Shown here in pieces: positions 14,201-24,846 of a stretch of DNA of 64,000 nt. The position numbers were made by a program, and so were the translations under genes. This DNA is from Himantopus leucocephalus (taxonomy: Eukaryota > Chordata > Aves > Charadriiformes > Recurvirostridae), in contig RSEF01000001.1 of NCBI GenBank assembly GCA_003993805.1, positions 100,008,880 through 100,072,879 of the forward strand, read 5' to 3'. The notes beneath the pieces are model-generated. The model did no database searches and was not told the DNA's origin. It saw only the letters and a list, made by a program, of their open reading frames with translations. Within the stretch, counting starts at the first letter, position 1; the number at the start of each line of letters is the position of its first letter.

Positions 14201-17200
14201 AAGTAAAGATGTTAAAGCTCACCTAGTTAGAAATGCAGTTTGGTACAGTGTCCTCTTGAAAATCATAAATTAAGCTGAAGAATAGAGGGACAACTGGAGA
14301 GAAATATGATGGATAAAGAACTGGATTAAGGAGAGAAAGTAAAAGGCAGTGTTAAAAGGGGGTGTCTAATAATAAAATAATATTGTTTATGAAAAGTGTT
14401 TCATGATAGGATGCCTGCAAAAAAAGGCGATTTGATGCAGTGATGTAGGGGTCCTTTCTGAGGTTTTGTTCTCATGTAAGGGCTATGTCTTAATATAAGC
14501 ATAACTTTGTAGAAAAAAGGATGGGTACACTTCTTTAATGAAGGAATTAGTTGGTGTTTAGAGTCATCCAGCTTGCCGAACAAACACTATTGGCCAAATC
14601 CTCAACTGGTAATAAATCATCACTGGACTTAACAAGCTGTCACATATTACATCAGTCTGGCTGTAGACTATAAACCTGCTATAGCAACTTCTGTGTGCAA
14701 CATAAGCATATCTTTGTCCTTGCAGAATGTGAGCTGGAATGGATGCGGGCAAAAGGGATTTACACTGGATGCCAAAGTGCCTTGGGTAGTATTTCTTTCA
14801 GAGACGCGTTGTGACACCATGTGTAATAAAGTGCAAAGGCCCCTCATTCCTCAGTACAGAAACAGATACAGAATGTTTTATACTCTTTTCTGCCTGCTGA
14901 ACTTGGCCTTTACTCTCTTCCTCACAAGAAGAAGAATAAAATAAGTTGTACTATTTATTTATGCTTAAGTGGCATTTTCCTGTTATTCTGAACAAAATCG
15001 TTTACTGCAAATGGTAGGTTGTGTGCTCTCTTTTTCGTACTTTGGAGAGAGCAGATAAGGGGCTGCTGTGACAACACGCTTATGACCTCGCTTCTATATG
15101 GTTAAAATCTCAGTCATACTTTGTCTACTTCTTAGCTTTAGCATAGTACTTTTCCTCCTCGCATTTTCTTACTCAATACAAAGATAAGGCAGCATAAGAA
15201 AATTCTCTATACTTTTTTCTTATGAATGATTGTACGTCTAAATACAAAATATATCAACTCTGAGTTTTAAGTAGCAGGTACATCTACAAGTGCATTCCCA
15301 GTTAAAGAACATCTGCTTCATAGTCCTGGAGTATGTGGTCAGGTCTGAACTTCCTTGTTTTCATGGTTTTGAAAGTGGACACATTCAGACTTTGCCTTCC
15401 GACCACAGCAAAGTAAAATGTTAATATCACAAGGACATGCTCTGAAAATTGTGCTAGGGCAATTTAGATGTCTTCTGAGAAAATTTTTGCTTAATTTAAT
15501 AGCACAGAATTCTGTTTTAAGCATTTGGGTAAGAAAAACAAGCTGTTTGGATTCATGTGTTTTTAAGGTAAAAGAAGTCAGAATGATTCCAGCACATAGA
15601 CCCAAAGGAGCAGCAAAGAAATAGTGAAATGGGGACAAATGTAAGTTTACCAGAATAGCTCTTTAGGCTGTGATTCTTTTGTATCTGGAGCAAGATTCCA
15701 GAGTAAACTAGAATACGAGGCAACAGAGACAGGAGCACTGAAACACACTAGGACAGAGAAAGCAAGAAGGCAATAAAACACTAGTACACTAGTGAAAGAG
15801 AATTTACAAATTATATTAAGGAAAGAAACTAAATGGAAGCACTAGCATTCAGGAAAGTTATGTATGCGGGTGAACTTGAACTCTAGCCAGGTTGCTCTGT
15901 AAATCTACTTCACTTTTATTCACCTCATACACTCTAATTCCAGCACTGATGCAATGCCCATGAGTTCAGTTTTTTACTACTGACAGAACTGAACTAACCA
16001 TAGAGAATCACATCTCATTACTGACAATGGATTTCTTGCAACTTTCTCTGAAGCACTCAGTCCTGTCTATTGTCACAGGATGCAAATGCAGATGCAGGGC
16101 TTACACAGTCCAACATTGCAAATGTTAATTCAATAAAAACAGATTTGTTGCACGAAACTCTCATGCAAGATCTTGCCCTCCCTTGTCCCCTCTCCTTTAG
16201 AGTATGTACACAACAACCTGAGGTGTACTGCCTGCTTACTTAAACTAGAGAAGTCTTCAAAGTGTTACCAAAAAGATTTTCATTTTGCATCTTTCCCACT
16301 GCTCCTACTATGAGGATTGTCACAGAGGGACTGCTACTACAGATCATGCACCAGCAGCTTCAGTAGCATATTATCCGGCTCTAACTGGGGGCAGATCTAA
16401 ATATGACAATGATGATGTGACCTCAGCCTTGCTTCTGAGCTGCCCCTTGTGCTGGTGTAAAAACTAACCAAACCACACAAAACAACATGCTAAGGAAATG
16501 TTAAGGAAAATGCTAATGCAGATAAAGCCTGGTTACACACAGCAAGTTTTGCATGACCTTATTTAATTCAGGCTAGCTTGCTCTAGTCTTCAGCAGGGGG
16601 GACATTGAGCTCCATGCAACACTAAAATTCTCTGGATAGAATACACATGTTGGATCACCTTGACACATTTAGCCTATGATCTCTGAAGAAAAAAACCTTG
16701 TCACTACATCTTGCTCAGAACAGCCACCCTAATAGTGAAGGAAACAGGTTTAAGAGCAGTGTTAGCTAAACACTTGCCATCAAAGGTGGGCTGCTTTTTA
16801 TTTGGGGGAGAGAGGGGAAGGTTCAAGCATGACATTAGATTTTAACTGAATATCTTTTTCTGTGTTCTTTGAAGGGGAGTATCATTGATTCACCAAGACA
16901 CCAAGAAGTTAAAATCCAATTACATTCTGGGTGAAAAAATAACTTTTTGGCATTGGATTTTTTTTTAATATTTCCAGCAAAGTCCGTTTTAAAAAAGAAT
17001 TTTTGCCAGTAGGATTCCCCTTTCTCCCCCCATTTTCTTCAACGTTTTCTGTCATGTCCATACTCCTTTACTTTTTGAGCAGCTGTATTCAAAATGTAGA
17101 CTATCTCTGATGCTACCAGAATCCGTCTCTATGACCCTGAGCAGGTTCCTCAGTATTCTTCTGAGATACTTCTTTACCTAGAGAATAGGGACAAGTTTTT

Positions 17201-18399
17201 TACCTACAGCATGCCTGTTGTGAGGATATTGATGCAAAGTTCAATAATGTTTCGCAAGTATTTAAATTTTTTGCAATGGGTAGCACTGAGGTAACCATTT
17301 TGGATCCCCCATTTGATCAGCCAAATACATTATGGATGGGTGTTCCCTCACTGCCAGCAATGACTGCATCTGTTTTGCTTTTAAAGTATCACCAAGGAGC
17401 TGTTTTTATTTTCTGGCCAAGTGGAATGGAATAACTCATGTCCATGCAGTTTAGTTCTACCTCACCATAATAGGAACGGACACATGCACCTTACATATGA
17501 TTCGGAGATGTCCCCAGTTTAATTTGGATCTCACAGACCTATCTGCCTTCTCCCTCTATACATAGGGAGCTTCGGTTTCTGGAACTGCTGCTCAAATCCC
17601 TAGTTCAATTACCAAGTCTGCGGAATGCTGCGTGGTCTCTGGAAGAGCACAAGCTCTAGAAAAGCAAATGAATAGTATGTGAGAGACATTAAATGCCGTA
17701 GCTAGACTATATTAAAACCAAGACAACTACACTAAAAGACAGGGTTAGAAAGGCTTAGGAGTGCCACTGTCTTTGGCACAAGAGCCTTTCCCACTCTTGA
17801 TACTGACCATGCTCGTTAACCTCAGAACGAAACTCTGGAAACTGCTACCTACTGTCAGCACATCAGTGATCTTCCACCACTCCTCAGAAAGATGCTCTGT
17901 TTCAGAGTATCTGCAGCCTCTCTTCAGCAGAAACAACATGGCCAAAAGCTTCAAGTTCGCAAACACTTTCCTGGGCATATTTTTAATGTGTTAAGTGGAT
18001 CAGTTTCTCAGATGATGTGGGTTTTGAGGTCTGAGTAAAAAAGCTATCTGTGACAAACAGTATGTTCCCAGCTAAGAGTCAGTAAGTAATTGCCCACATG
18101 GAAGTCACAGGGGTAATGCCTGGCACCCTTGTGACAACTAAGAGAAAAAGAGCAGGAGTGAATATTGGGGAAGCATGTTTTAGTTGTGCTTGATAATTTT
18201 TAGCAATTAAAGAAAGCCACAGCATGATGAATAGCTTTTATGGAAAGAAAATATCTGTGCACATTTCCCTTTCTTCCATGCTGGCAGCTGGTTGGTCCCA
18301 GTTAGACTCACCTGCTGTTCTCTGGACCTTGGTGATGGTGAGAAGCACAAAAACACACACAATCTTCCCAGCAGTCTTCATGTCGGCTCCTGCTTTCAT
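8260..18399 (-). CDS. CD200R1: CD200 receptor 1 (inhibitory Ig-superfamily receptor), five exons seen, V-domain exon missing
   Basis: Cell-surface receptor on myeloid cells that binds CD200 and lowers activation. Minus-strand exons: 18381-18312 signal peptide (start ATG 18381; an in-frame ATG six codons upstream at 18399 is also possible); C2 Ig exon from the gap edge at 12309 to 12123; transmembrane exon 11329-11233; tail exon 9735-9684; last exon 8382-8260. Donor and acceptor phases agree from the C2 exon to the stop. The C2 exon shows KPAAEISWVLE, an Ig cysteine and N-glycosylation sites (NST, NVT, NTT, NWS). The transmembrane exon reads YVAIVCCFLSIITFMAVIYY. The tail has PYTTYVQKE and NVIYNSV, matching the CD200R signalling tyrosines. 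Its NxxY motif has Val where human CD200R1 has Pro (NPLY). I could not find the V-domain exon; it may lie in the unsized gap at 12310-12409. The coordinates span introns. Confidence 0.9.
9905..10448 (+). mobile_element. Solo LTR of an avian endogenous retrovirus, with target-site duplication
   Basis: A 544-bp solo LTR in a CD200R1 intron. It starts TGTCATGGTTT and ends AAACCATGACA, an exact 11-bp terminal inverted repeat. It is flanked by the 5-bp direct repeat ATCCT (9900-9904 and 10449-10453). ATTAAA near 10318-10323, followed by a CTCAACCCACGAG segment and a C/T-rich stretch, looks like the poly-A and U5 end, so the LTR reads on the plus strand. The 5-bp duplication fits class III (ERVL-like) or similar elements. 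No internal genes remain, so it is the product of LTR-LTR recombination. Confidence 0.88.
12310..12409. other. Assembly gap (100 N) inside the CD200R1 C2 exon
   Basis: Exactly 100 N, the usual mark of a gap of unknown size. The left edge interrupts the C2 Ig coding exon. The right edge is the 3' tail of a CR1. The missing sequence therefore holds at least the 5' part of the C2 exon, part of an intron and most of a CR1, and possibly the V-domain exon. Confidence 0.95.
12410..12450 (+). mobile_element. CR1 3' tail at gap edge
   Basis: The sequence CCCTTCCAACC followed by repeated GATTCTATGATTCTAT units is the CR1 3' end. The body of the element is lost in the preceding gap. Confidence 0.85.
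12451..18311. other. CD200R1 first large intron region, no exon recognised
   Basis: This lies between the signal-peptide exon and the gap. I searched the minus strand for a V-type Ig exon (paired cysteines, central tryptophan, a tyrosine-containing motif before the second cysteine) and found none bounded by good splice sites. No full repeat element was recognised. Confidence 0.4.
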
Positions 18400-18740
18400 G
18401 GCTCAGGCAGCTCCGTCACTCCATCCATGCCGCCACCAACCTAGTTGTGGTCATGGGGAGTATTTCTTACCTGCCGGTGCATCCTCAACAACCAATATCA
18501 GTGTTTTCTCTCCCCTTTTGCCACTCTTCTCCTCTAGCTGTGCGTGCTCCTGATCGACTGGCTCCTCAAAGCTGGAGAGGTTCCTCCTTCTGACTTTTCA
18601 GAGCACTAGGCTTCCTGTGCTGAGCCTAGGCGAACGCTGAGGAAACAGATTGAACAACTCTGCCTTCCGTTCATTGGCTCTGCTCAGGAGGCTGATGAGT
18701 GAAGATAAACCCTGCAGCAGAGCTCAGAGAGGGTAAAAGC
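18313..18740 (-). promoter_or_regulatory. CD200R1 first exon flank and promoter, duplicated at 24.7-25.1 kb
   Basis: This block covers the CD200R1 signal-peptide exon and about 350 bp upstream. It shares scattered blocks with 24705-25080 in the same order and strand. One is GCTTCCTGTGCTGAG (about 18609-18623, again about 24950-24964), followed by a similar GAGGAAAC stretch; another is GAAGATAAAC..CAGCAGAGCTC versus GAAGACAAAC..AGCAGAACTC. A tandem duplication of the 5' end is the simplest reading. Confidence 0.7.
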
Positions 18741-18828
18741 AGAGGAGATTATTTGAGGCCAAGTTTAATACCAAAAAGGAAATTTTAGTCTTGGGAAGCA
18801 ACAGAGAAACTTATTTTTCATATTTGTC

Positions 18829-18858
18829 ACTACTACTATTACTACTACTACTTCTTCT
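18829..18858. repeat. (CTA/CTT)n trinucleotide microsatellite
   Basis: Imperfect CTA/TTA units running into CTT units, about 30 bp. A simple repeat with no gene content. Confidence 0.8.
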
Positions 18859-18859
18859 T

Positions 18860-20307
18860 TGTCACTTCTTTGTTGCTGCCTCCAGGAACATTCCTCCTCA
18901 TGTCTCCCTCAAAAAAATAAGCAGTCTCTTCTTTGTAAGTGATATTTTTAATAATTTCTCCCTTCAGTGGCTACTTAGCTACTGGCAGCATAATTCTCAT
19001 CTTGAACAACATGGCTTTCCAGATCCGGGGGAGAAACTGAGTTTTGAGGGGAAAGAAAAGCCTATTTTACGTACTTTTCAGTGGAAATAATACAGAAATT
19101 GAAGCTAGCCCACATCTTTCACTGAAAAACTCTTTGGGTTTTTTCAGAATACTGTTGTGTGGGTTTTTTAAATAATACTGTACCTGTTTCCCCACTGCCT
19201 CACTGATCTACTAATTTCAGATTCAGGGCTTCTTTTCCTTTCTTAAGCCACAGCACTTTCCCAGCACAGTTCTGTGGGCTAGCAGTAGAGAAAAGGCCTC
19301 AGCTGTTGAAAGCTACAAGTCAGAATAATTACCACTAAGGACAGAGACACAAGAGGTGAAGACAGAAAACAGATCAAAGTTGGCAGGAAACCAAACTGCT
19401 CAGGAGCTAGGACTGCACACCATGTTTGAAAATCAGTAAGATATACTGATGACTGTAGTCTGATATTCTGGTAATTTTGTTTGATTGGACTGGTGTTCAA
19501 AAATGGTCTGCATTGATGTTCACTGGAGCAGATGAGTGTGAATTAAGGTCTTATGTAAATAAGTAAAAAAAGACTGATAATGATCATATAAAGAAAATCA
19601 GGTAAGACAGAAATTCAGCTGGATCATCTTGGTCCCACGATCATCTTATTGACTACAGTTTTGTGTGGGAGGGCATTCTACATATTTTTCCCCACTGTAT
19701 TTTTAAAATTAAATTTAACATTTTGACACTGCTCTGCACTGTTCTGAGGTTTTTGATATGCTATTCACAGTAACACTCTGGTTTATTTTCTGAGTATTTA
19801 CTGCTGACGTAGGAATTAGTAATGCTCGTGCACAGATGTCATAGCTGTGTTTTAGACAAGGGCATGAAGAGGAAGAAGAGGTGATTATGTAAGTAGAGAT
19901 TCAGATCCAAGGCTGTAGCGAGAAGTAGGCAACATGTAAGCAGTATGAGGCCTCAAACGCAAAAGAAATAGTGCTCAAAGCAAAGACAAGAGGAAACTGA
20001 GGCAGTGTAAATGTGCAGACATGGGGCGTATTGGATAGATGATTGCTGCATGAATGTGAAGAAAATGAAAAGATGCAATGGGATAGAGGAGATTTTGGAA
20101 GAGAGCAAACTATCTTCTAAGTAAGAAAAGTCCTACTTTAAGTTGCCACAATGAAAGGTCTCTGCCATTCCTACAGGAATTCCTTTGGAACCAGAAGATA
20201 GCTTTTGGTAGGCAAATATTATTTAAGATGTCATTAAGAATTTTGGGAGCAACTTTCTGGTTGAAGCCCGGGTTTCTAGGAACAAGTGAGGGGCTCCTAT
20301 GAGAAGG
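18860..20307. other. Intergenic DNA, no gene recognised
   Basis: Only short open frames are present, with no family resemblance. No retained exon of the second CD200R copy (Ig, transmembrane or tail) was recognised on the minus strand. Confidence 0.45.
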
Positions 20308-20430
20308 TGTGGTGGGTTGACCTTGGCTGGCCCCCAGGTGCTCACCAAGCCACTCTATCACTCCCCCTCCTCGACTGGACAGGGGGAGAAAAAGGCTTGT
20401 GGGTCAAGATAAGGACAGGGCGATCACTCA
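20308..20430 (-). mobile_element. LTR 3'-end fragment (U5) of the adjoining endogenous retrovirus
   Basis: On the plus strand it starts TGTGGTGGGTTGACC, the reverse complement of an avian LTR end (..GGTCAACCCACCACA). It runs to the GTGGGTCAAGATAAGGACAG block, the counterpart of the CTCAACCCA segment in the other LTRs here. The U3 part is absent; the fragment abuts retroviral integrase remnants. Confidence 0.7.
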
Positions 20431-21960
20431 GCAATTACCGTCATGGGCAAAACAAGTCTTTCGGCCAGTGACATGGTTTATGGGGTATGTTTCCAGCCAA
20501 CCGGTAGTTGCTTCCACCACAGTGAGTATGTAGCAGTTGCCTTAGCATGTCCGTGGCAGTGGTCTAATGCAGTCGGTTTGCCAGGCCTCACCATACCAAA
20601 AACCCAGCCATGGCCCTCTATTCCAGGGAGACTTTACTTGTGCGGCTCGCTTAATTGCGGCACGTTTCACATTCATGAGTGACCTGTGTGATTGCCTCCA
20701 TGGTCAGGTCCACCCCTCGACCATGAGCCCATCTGTATGTTGCATCTCTCCCTAGGTGTCCCGATGATTCATAGGCCCATCAAGCTACAAATAGCTCACC
20801 CTTACACTCCCAGTCCAGGTCCACCTGAGCTATTTCAAGTTTGACAGCCTTGTCTACCTATTCATTGTTTCAACATTCTTCAGTGGCGCGGCTTTTAGGC
20901 ACATGAGCATCCACATGACATACCTTTACAGTGATGTTTTCTACCTGGACAGCAATGTCTTGCCACAATGCAGCAGCCCAGGTGGGTTTACCTCTGAGCT
21001 GCCAATTGGTCTTCCACTGCTTCAGCCGCCCCTGTAGGGCATTAGCCACCATTCATGAATCGGTATAGAGTACTGGCCACTTTTCTCATTCCGCAATCTT
21101 TAGGGCTAGTTGGATGGCTTTGACTTCTGCAAACTGACTTGACTCACCTTCTCCTTCAGTGGCTTCAACAACTTGCCGTGTGGGACTCCACACAGCAGCC
21201 TTCCACTTCCGATGGTTTCCTACAGCACAATATGATCCATCAGTACACAGAGCATAATGCCTTTCATCTTCTGGTAACTGATTAGATGGTTGTGCCTCTT
21301 GGGCACCAGGTACCTCCTCAGGCAATGCTCAAAAATGTCTGCCTTCTGGCAGATCTCTTCCAGGATTCCCAGGCAGTTGGGTTTCCCCCATCAAGCCCAC
21401 TGCATGATCATCACTACCCACTTACTCCATGTAGTGCTGGTTGCATGACGTGTAGAGGGAACGTTTCCTTTGAACATCCAGTGTAGCACAGGCAATTGCA
21501 GTGCCAAGAGGAGATATGCTTCTGTACCAACAACTTGTGAAGCAGCTTGAACCCCCTCATACACTGCTAATATCTCTTTTTCAGTTGGGGTGCATTGGGC
21601 TTCTGATTCTCAATACCTCTGGCTCCAAAATACTAGTGGTCAGCCTCAGGTTTCTCCTGATGTTTTCTGCCAGAGGCTCCAGGTGAGACCATGCTCCCTG
21701 GCTGCAGTGTAGAGTACACTTTGCACAGCTGGTCCTGTCCAGACAGGCCCAAGAGCTATCACACAAACTATCTCCTGTTTGATCTGCTCAAAGGCTTGTT
21801 GTTGCTCAAAGTCCCACTCAGAAGAGTTCTTTCAGGTTACTTGATAGAGAGAGCTCACCAGCTGACTATAACCTGGAATACGCACTCTCCAGAATCCCAC
21901 GAGGCCTAGGAAAGCCCATGTTTCTTTCTTGTTAGCTGGTACAGACATACTTGCTATCTT
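20431..21960 (-). pseudogene. Endogenous retrovirus pol remnant: RT connection, RNase H, integrase N-terminus
   Basis: Old retroviral pol read on the minus strand. In order from high to low coordinate: the end of reverse transcriptase with FLGLVGFWRVRIPGY (about 21873-21917), an RNase H domain with CTDGSYC (about 21227-21247), and integrase with an HHCC zinc finger (about 20650-20710) followed by WQTDCI and VVEATTGWLE in the core. Frames break many times, including a stop near 21837 and several in the integrase. The integrase ends mid-core near 20440, where the LTR fragment begins, so the rest of pol, any env and the U3 are deleted. The 5' half of pol and gag were not recognised beyond about 22 kb. 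Non-functional. The RT/RNase H style suggests ERVL or a related class, which I cannot fix from sequence alone. Confidence 0.82.
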
Positions 21961-23384
21961 TGATCACATCCACAGGGACATGACGACGTGTAGAAATCTG
22001 AGGAGGACTGAGTGTGGGAAGTACTGCAACAGTTCCTTCTTCTGTCTTGTGGAAGTTCTGCTACAGGCAACAGAACTTGGGAAGTGAGATATGCTAAGTC
22101 TGTGGCAGGACACAACTGAAAACATAAATTTACCACAAGAAGTGGCAAGTACTTTATTTCTTATTCACTGAAGCCTGTCCTCTCAGTTACACATTGAGAG
22201 TCAGGATCCCATGACAGAGGAACTGACCCCAAAAAATGCCAGAGCAGGACAGGGGATGACCTGGATGGAGAAATAATGCGTGTAGAGGGAGGAAAGTTGT
22301 CAGGGTTTGCTGGATGCATCAGTCAAAAATGTGGTGTGCATTCAATGGAAAGGAGAAGGAGAGGGATAAACTGATTGTGATAGCTGAAGCTGAAGCCTGA
22401 GATGTAGCTGAGGATGAAGACATTGCCAACAAGGTGTGATTAAAGACACGCTTTCACTAAGTGCACTTTTCCACCCAGCGGCAGAGAAAACTCAAGCATT
22501 GTTGGTTTAAGGTGCTATGCAGAGCCATCACAGCCTTCCTGGAGACTGAACTTTCCCTGTCTTCTGTGTTCAGAGAGCAAAGATTTAGGCTCTGCCTGTG
22601 GTTTTCAGTGTGAGTTACTGCAGAGCCATTTGATGTTAATTATCATAATGTCATCAGATATTATTTGACAAAGGCACAGTCTGTGATCTGCTCTGTTTGA
22701 AGTGGTTTAACTCAGCGTTAAAGTCCTTGCTGACAGCAGATTCCATGCTAATAGCTTGTTCAACAGGAAGTGCAGGAGCTGTAAAGCTGGGTTTTAATTA
22801 TCAAGGTGCAGAGAGAAATTAAATTCTTTCCAGGAACTTCATTTCCAATGATAACATGAATATCGGAGTGCTGGAACCAGTTGGTATAAACTTTTAAGCT
22901 GGCCTGGTTCTCTTGACTGCTCATGGAGCTACCATGACTTTCTCCATATGAGAATTCTCCCTGCTCTCTTTTTCTGTGTCAGCTGAGGATCCTAAATCTT
23001 GGGACCCTACAGATAGCTCAGCAGGCTGCACATAAATGAGTAAATCCAATTATCTCTGAAGCTGGGAATTGTTCTGGAAAAGCATAATGATTCTGCGTGC
23101 ACTGATAGATCTGTTTTACTCCCTGTGTAAATGCTCACCCCAACAATGAAATACAATGGTTTTGTCTGACAATTTGGCAAGGAAGTGAAATGAAGGCTGG
23201 ATTCTATTATGCAATGGCCTTGTCCAATGTGTAGGGCATTAAAACCACTTTAATTCTTTCAGAGATAGCAGTGTGTGTCACACTTGTCAGTGAATTTCCT
23301 GCCTTTTGATGACCTGTCTTAGTGCCTAGAACTTGTTACATTTATAATGAAGAAAAAATAATTTCATAAGTTTTATTTATGGAT
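21961..23384. other. Intergenic DNA, no gene recognised
   Basis: The first part may hold decayed retroviral sequence upstream of the pol remnant, but no motif is legible. The rest shows no coding exon. Confidence 0.4.
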
Positions 23385-23423
23385 ACTGCATCTGGGGAGG
23401 AATAACCCCATGCATCAGTACAG
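23385..23423 (+). mobile_element. CR1 fragment running into gap
   Basis: The segment translates in one frame to NNPMHQYR, a characteristic stretch of the CR1 ORF2 C-terminal region. It stops at the gap. The 3' remainder, including the tail, is not present on the other side. Confidence 0.7.
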
Positions 23424-23523
23424 NNNNNNNNNNNNNNNNNNNNNNNNNNNNNNNNNNNNNNNNNNNNNNNNNNNNNNNNNNNNNNNNNNNNNNNNNNNNN
23501 NNNNNNNNNNNNNNNNNNNNNNN
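23424..23523. other. Assembly gap (100 N)
   Basis: Exactly 100 N, so size unknown. Entered from a CR1 on the left; the right side is unrelated sequence. Confidence 0.95.
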
Positions 23524-24707
23524 ATGTCACTCACAGCCTTGGAGTTCTGCTCTGTGCTTCACAGAGTAACACCTGCACTGTTACATGCCAGTGGGAGGCC
23601 CCGTCTGCACCAGCCCAAGAACTGCATCTCTGTTCTTAGGTGGGAATAGATCACCAAATTCATGGCTGCGTTCTCCTACATTTGTCCTTGTTTTCACTCC
23701 CTCTCTCTGTAAGGTCCTCTCCTTGGGACACTGGATTAATAACATGACTGGGAAGTGGAGTCTGAATGAGCTGCAGAGCCCATCAATTTGGGGAGATATC
23801 TCAGGTTGCTTTTCCCTCAGCATCACTGCCCAGTACGGCAGAAAAATGAATGTTTGAAGACACCTCACTTCTGCGCTTGATATAACCAGCCCTCCTAATC
23901 AGGTCAAACGCGGGTGGCAATTTCTGTCCTGCCACTCCAAAGCTTATATGAACCAATTTCCCTGATTATAGTGGTGACAGATGAAATAGTAGAGGAGGAT
24001 GACATTTAACTGGAAAGAAAACACATTCCTGTTTGCCATTAGATGCAGAGATTCCTGACAGACTCAAGTGGTGACCTGCCTTGTGACCTGCGTCTCCTAA
24101 CAAAAACAAACAAGAAAAACAAACAAAATTTTGCATAATTAATATCAGGTCAGGAGTAGAAGGGTTATAGCTGCATTTTCAGATCCCATGTTTTTGGAAT
24201 TAGCTTTTCTAAGTATTTAACCAAGTTTGGAAAGGGGAAAGAACCTTTTCATTAAGTCTTATTAAAACTTTCATCCAAATGTATTGTCATAAAATCCCAG
24301 GATACTTCATTTGTAAGGACAAGTCACTGATACCTAAGAGTAGAGCTTGATAGGGTGCTCAGACTGATCAGAGAACCTCCCATCAAACATATTTTAAAGA
24401 AACCTGTTAATTATAATGAAAAATACCATACTCCAAGAAAATTGTTACCAGTTTTCATCAAATCATTGAAAAGCCCAAGTTCAACATCTTATTGGTTGAC
24501 AACTGACAAGATCTAGTTGCAGCTAGAAATGTTTCGATTTGCAGGTTATTGGGTTTGCATCAAAAATTTCCTTCAGCAATTTGTAAAGATCCTTTCCCCT
24601 AGATTTTTTGTTCTTAAAGAAGAACTGAGTAAACATCACTCTGATACATTGCCTTTTCCTCCTCTGCCCTTAACAGAGAGTTGGTACCAAAGTACTGCCA
24701 CAAATAC

Positions 24708-24846
24708 CTGTAGCTCCTGTGATCATAGTGATGGTGAGCAGAACAATGGTGTACGTGGTCTTCCTGGCAACTTTCAAAGTAGCTCTTGTGTCTGTGGGTG
24801 ATGTGGGTTTCTTGCACCATCCAGCTTGCTGTGAGCTCCTCGTCAT
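24708..24846 (-). pseudogene. Second CD200R-like first exon (signal peptide), start codon altered, rest not found
   Basis: A copy of the CD200R1 signal-peptide exon. Measured from the start codon to the splice donor, both copies are exactly 70 nt. They share a K..TxxxVLLTIT core (KIVCVFVLLTIT in CD200R1, KTTYTIVLLTIT here) and a donor after ..ACAG. The position of the CD200R1 start ATG is TTG here (24777-24775). An in-frame ATG 23 codons upstream (24846-24844, MTRSSQQAGW) could start a longer N-terminus, but it would precede the signal sequence by over 20 residues. No Ig, transmembrane or tail exons of this copy were recognised between here and CD200R1. It may be a dead copy, or its exons may be lost in the 23424-23523 gap or interrupted by the retrovirus. 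CD200R1-like paralogues exist in human and, from memory, in chicken. Confidence 0.65.

Noticed and set aside
17745..17978. Possible CD200R V-domain exon on the minus strand
   Set aside because: It has a tryptophan pair but no matching cysteines or Ig spacing.
23585..23857. A 90-codon plus-strand frame next to the gap
   Set aside because: No family resemblance and no splice context; I also read the minus strand here for a CD200R-like V domain and found none.
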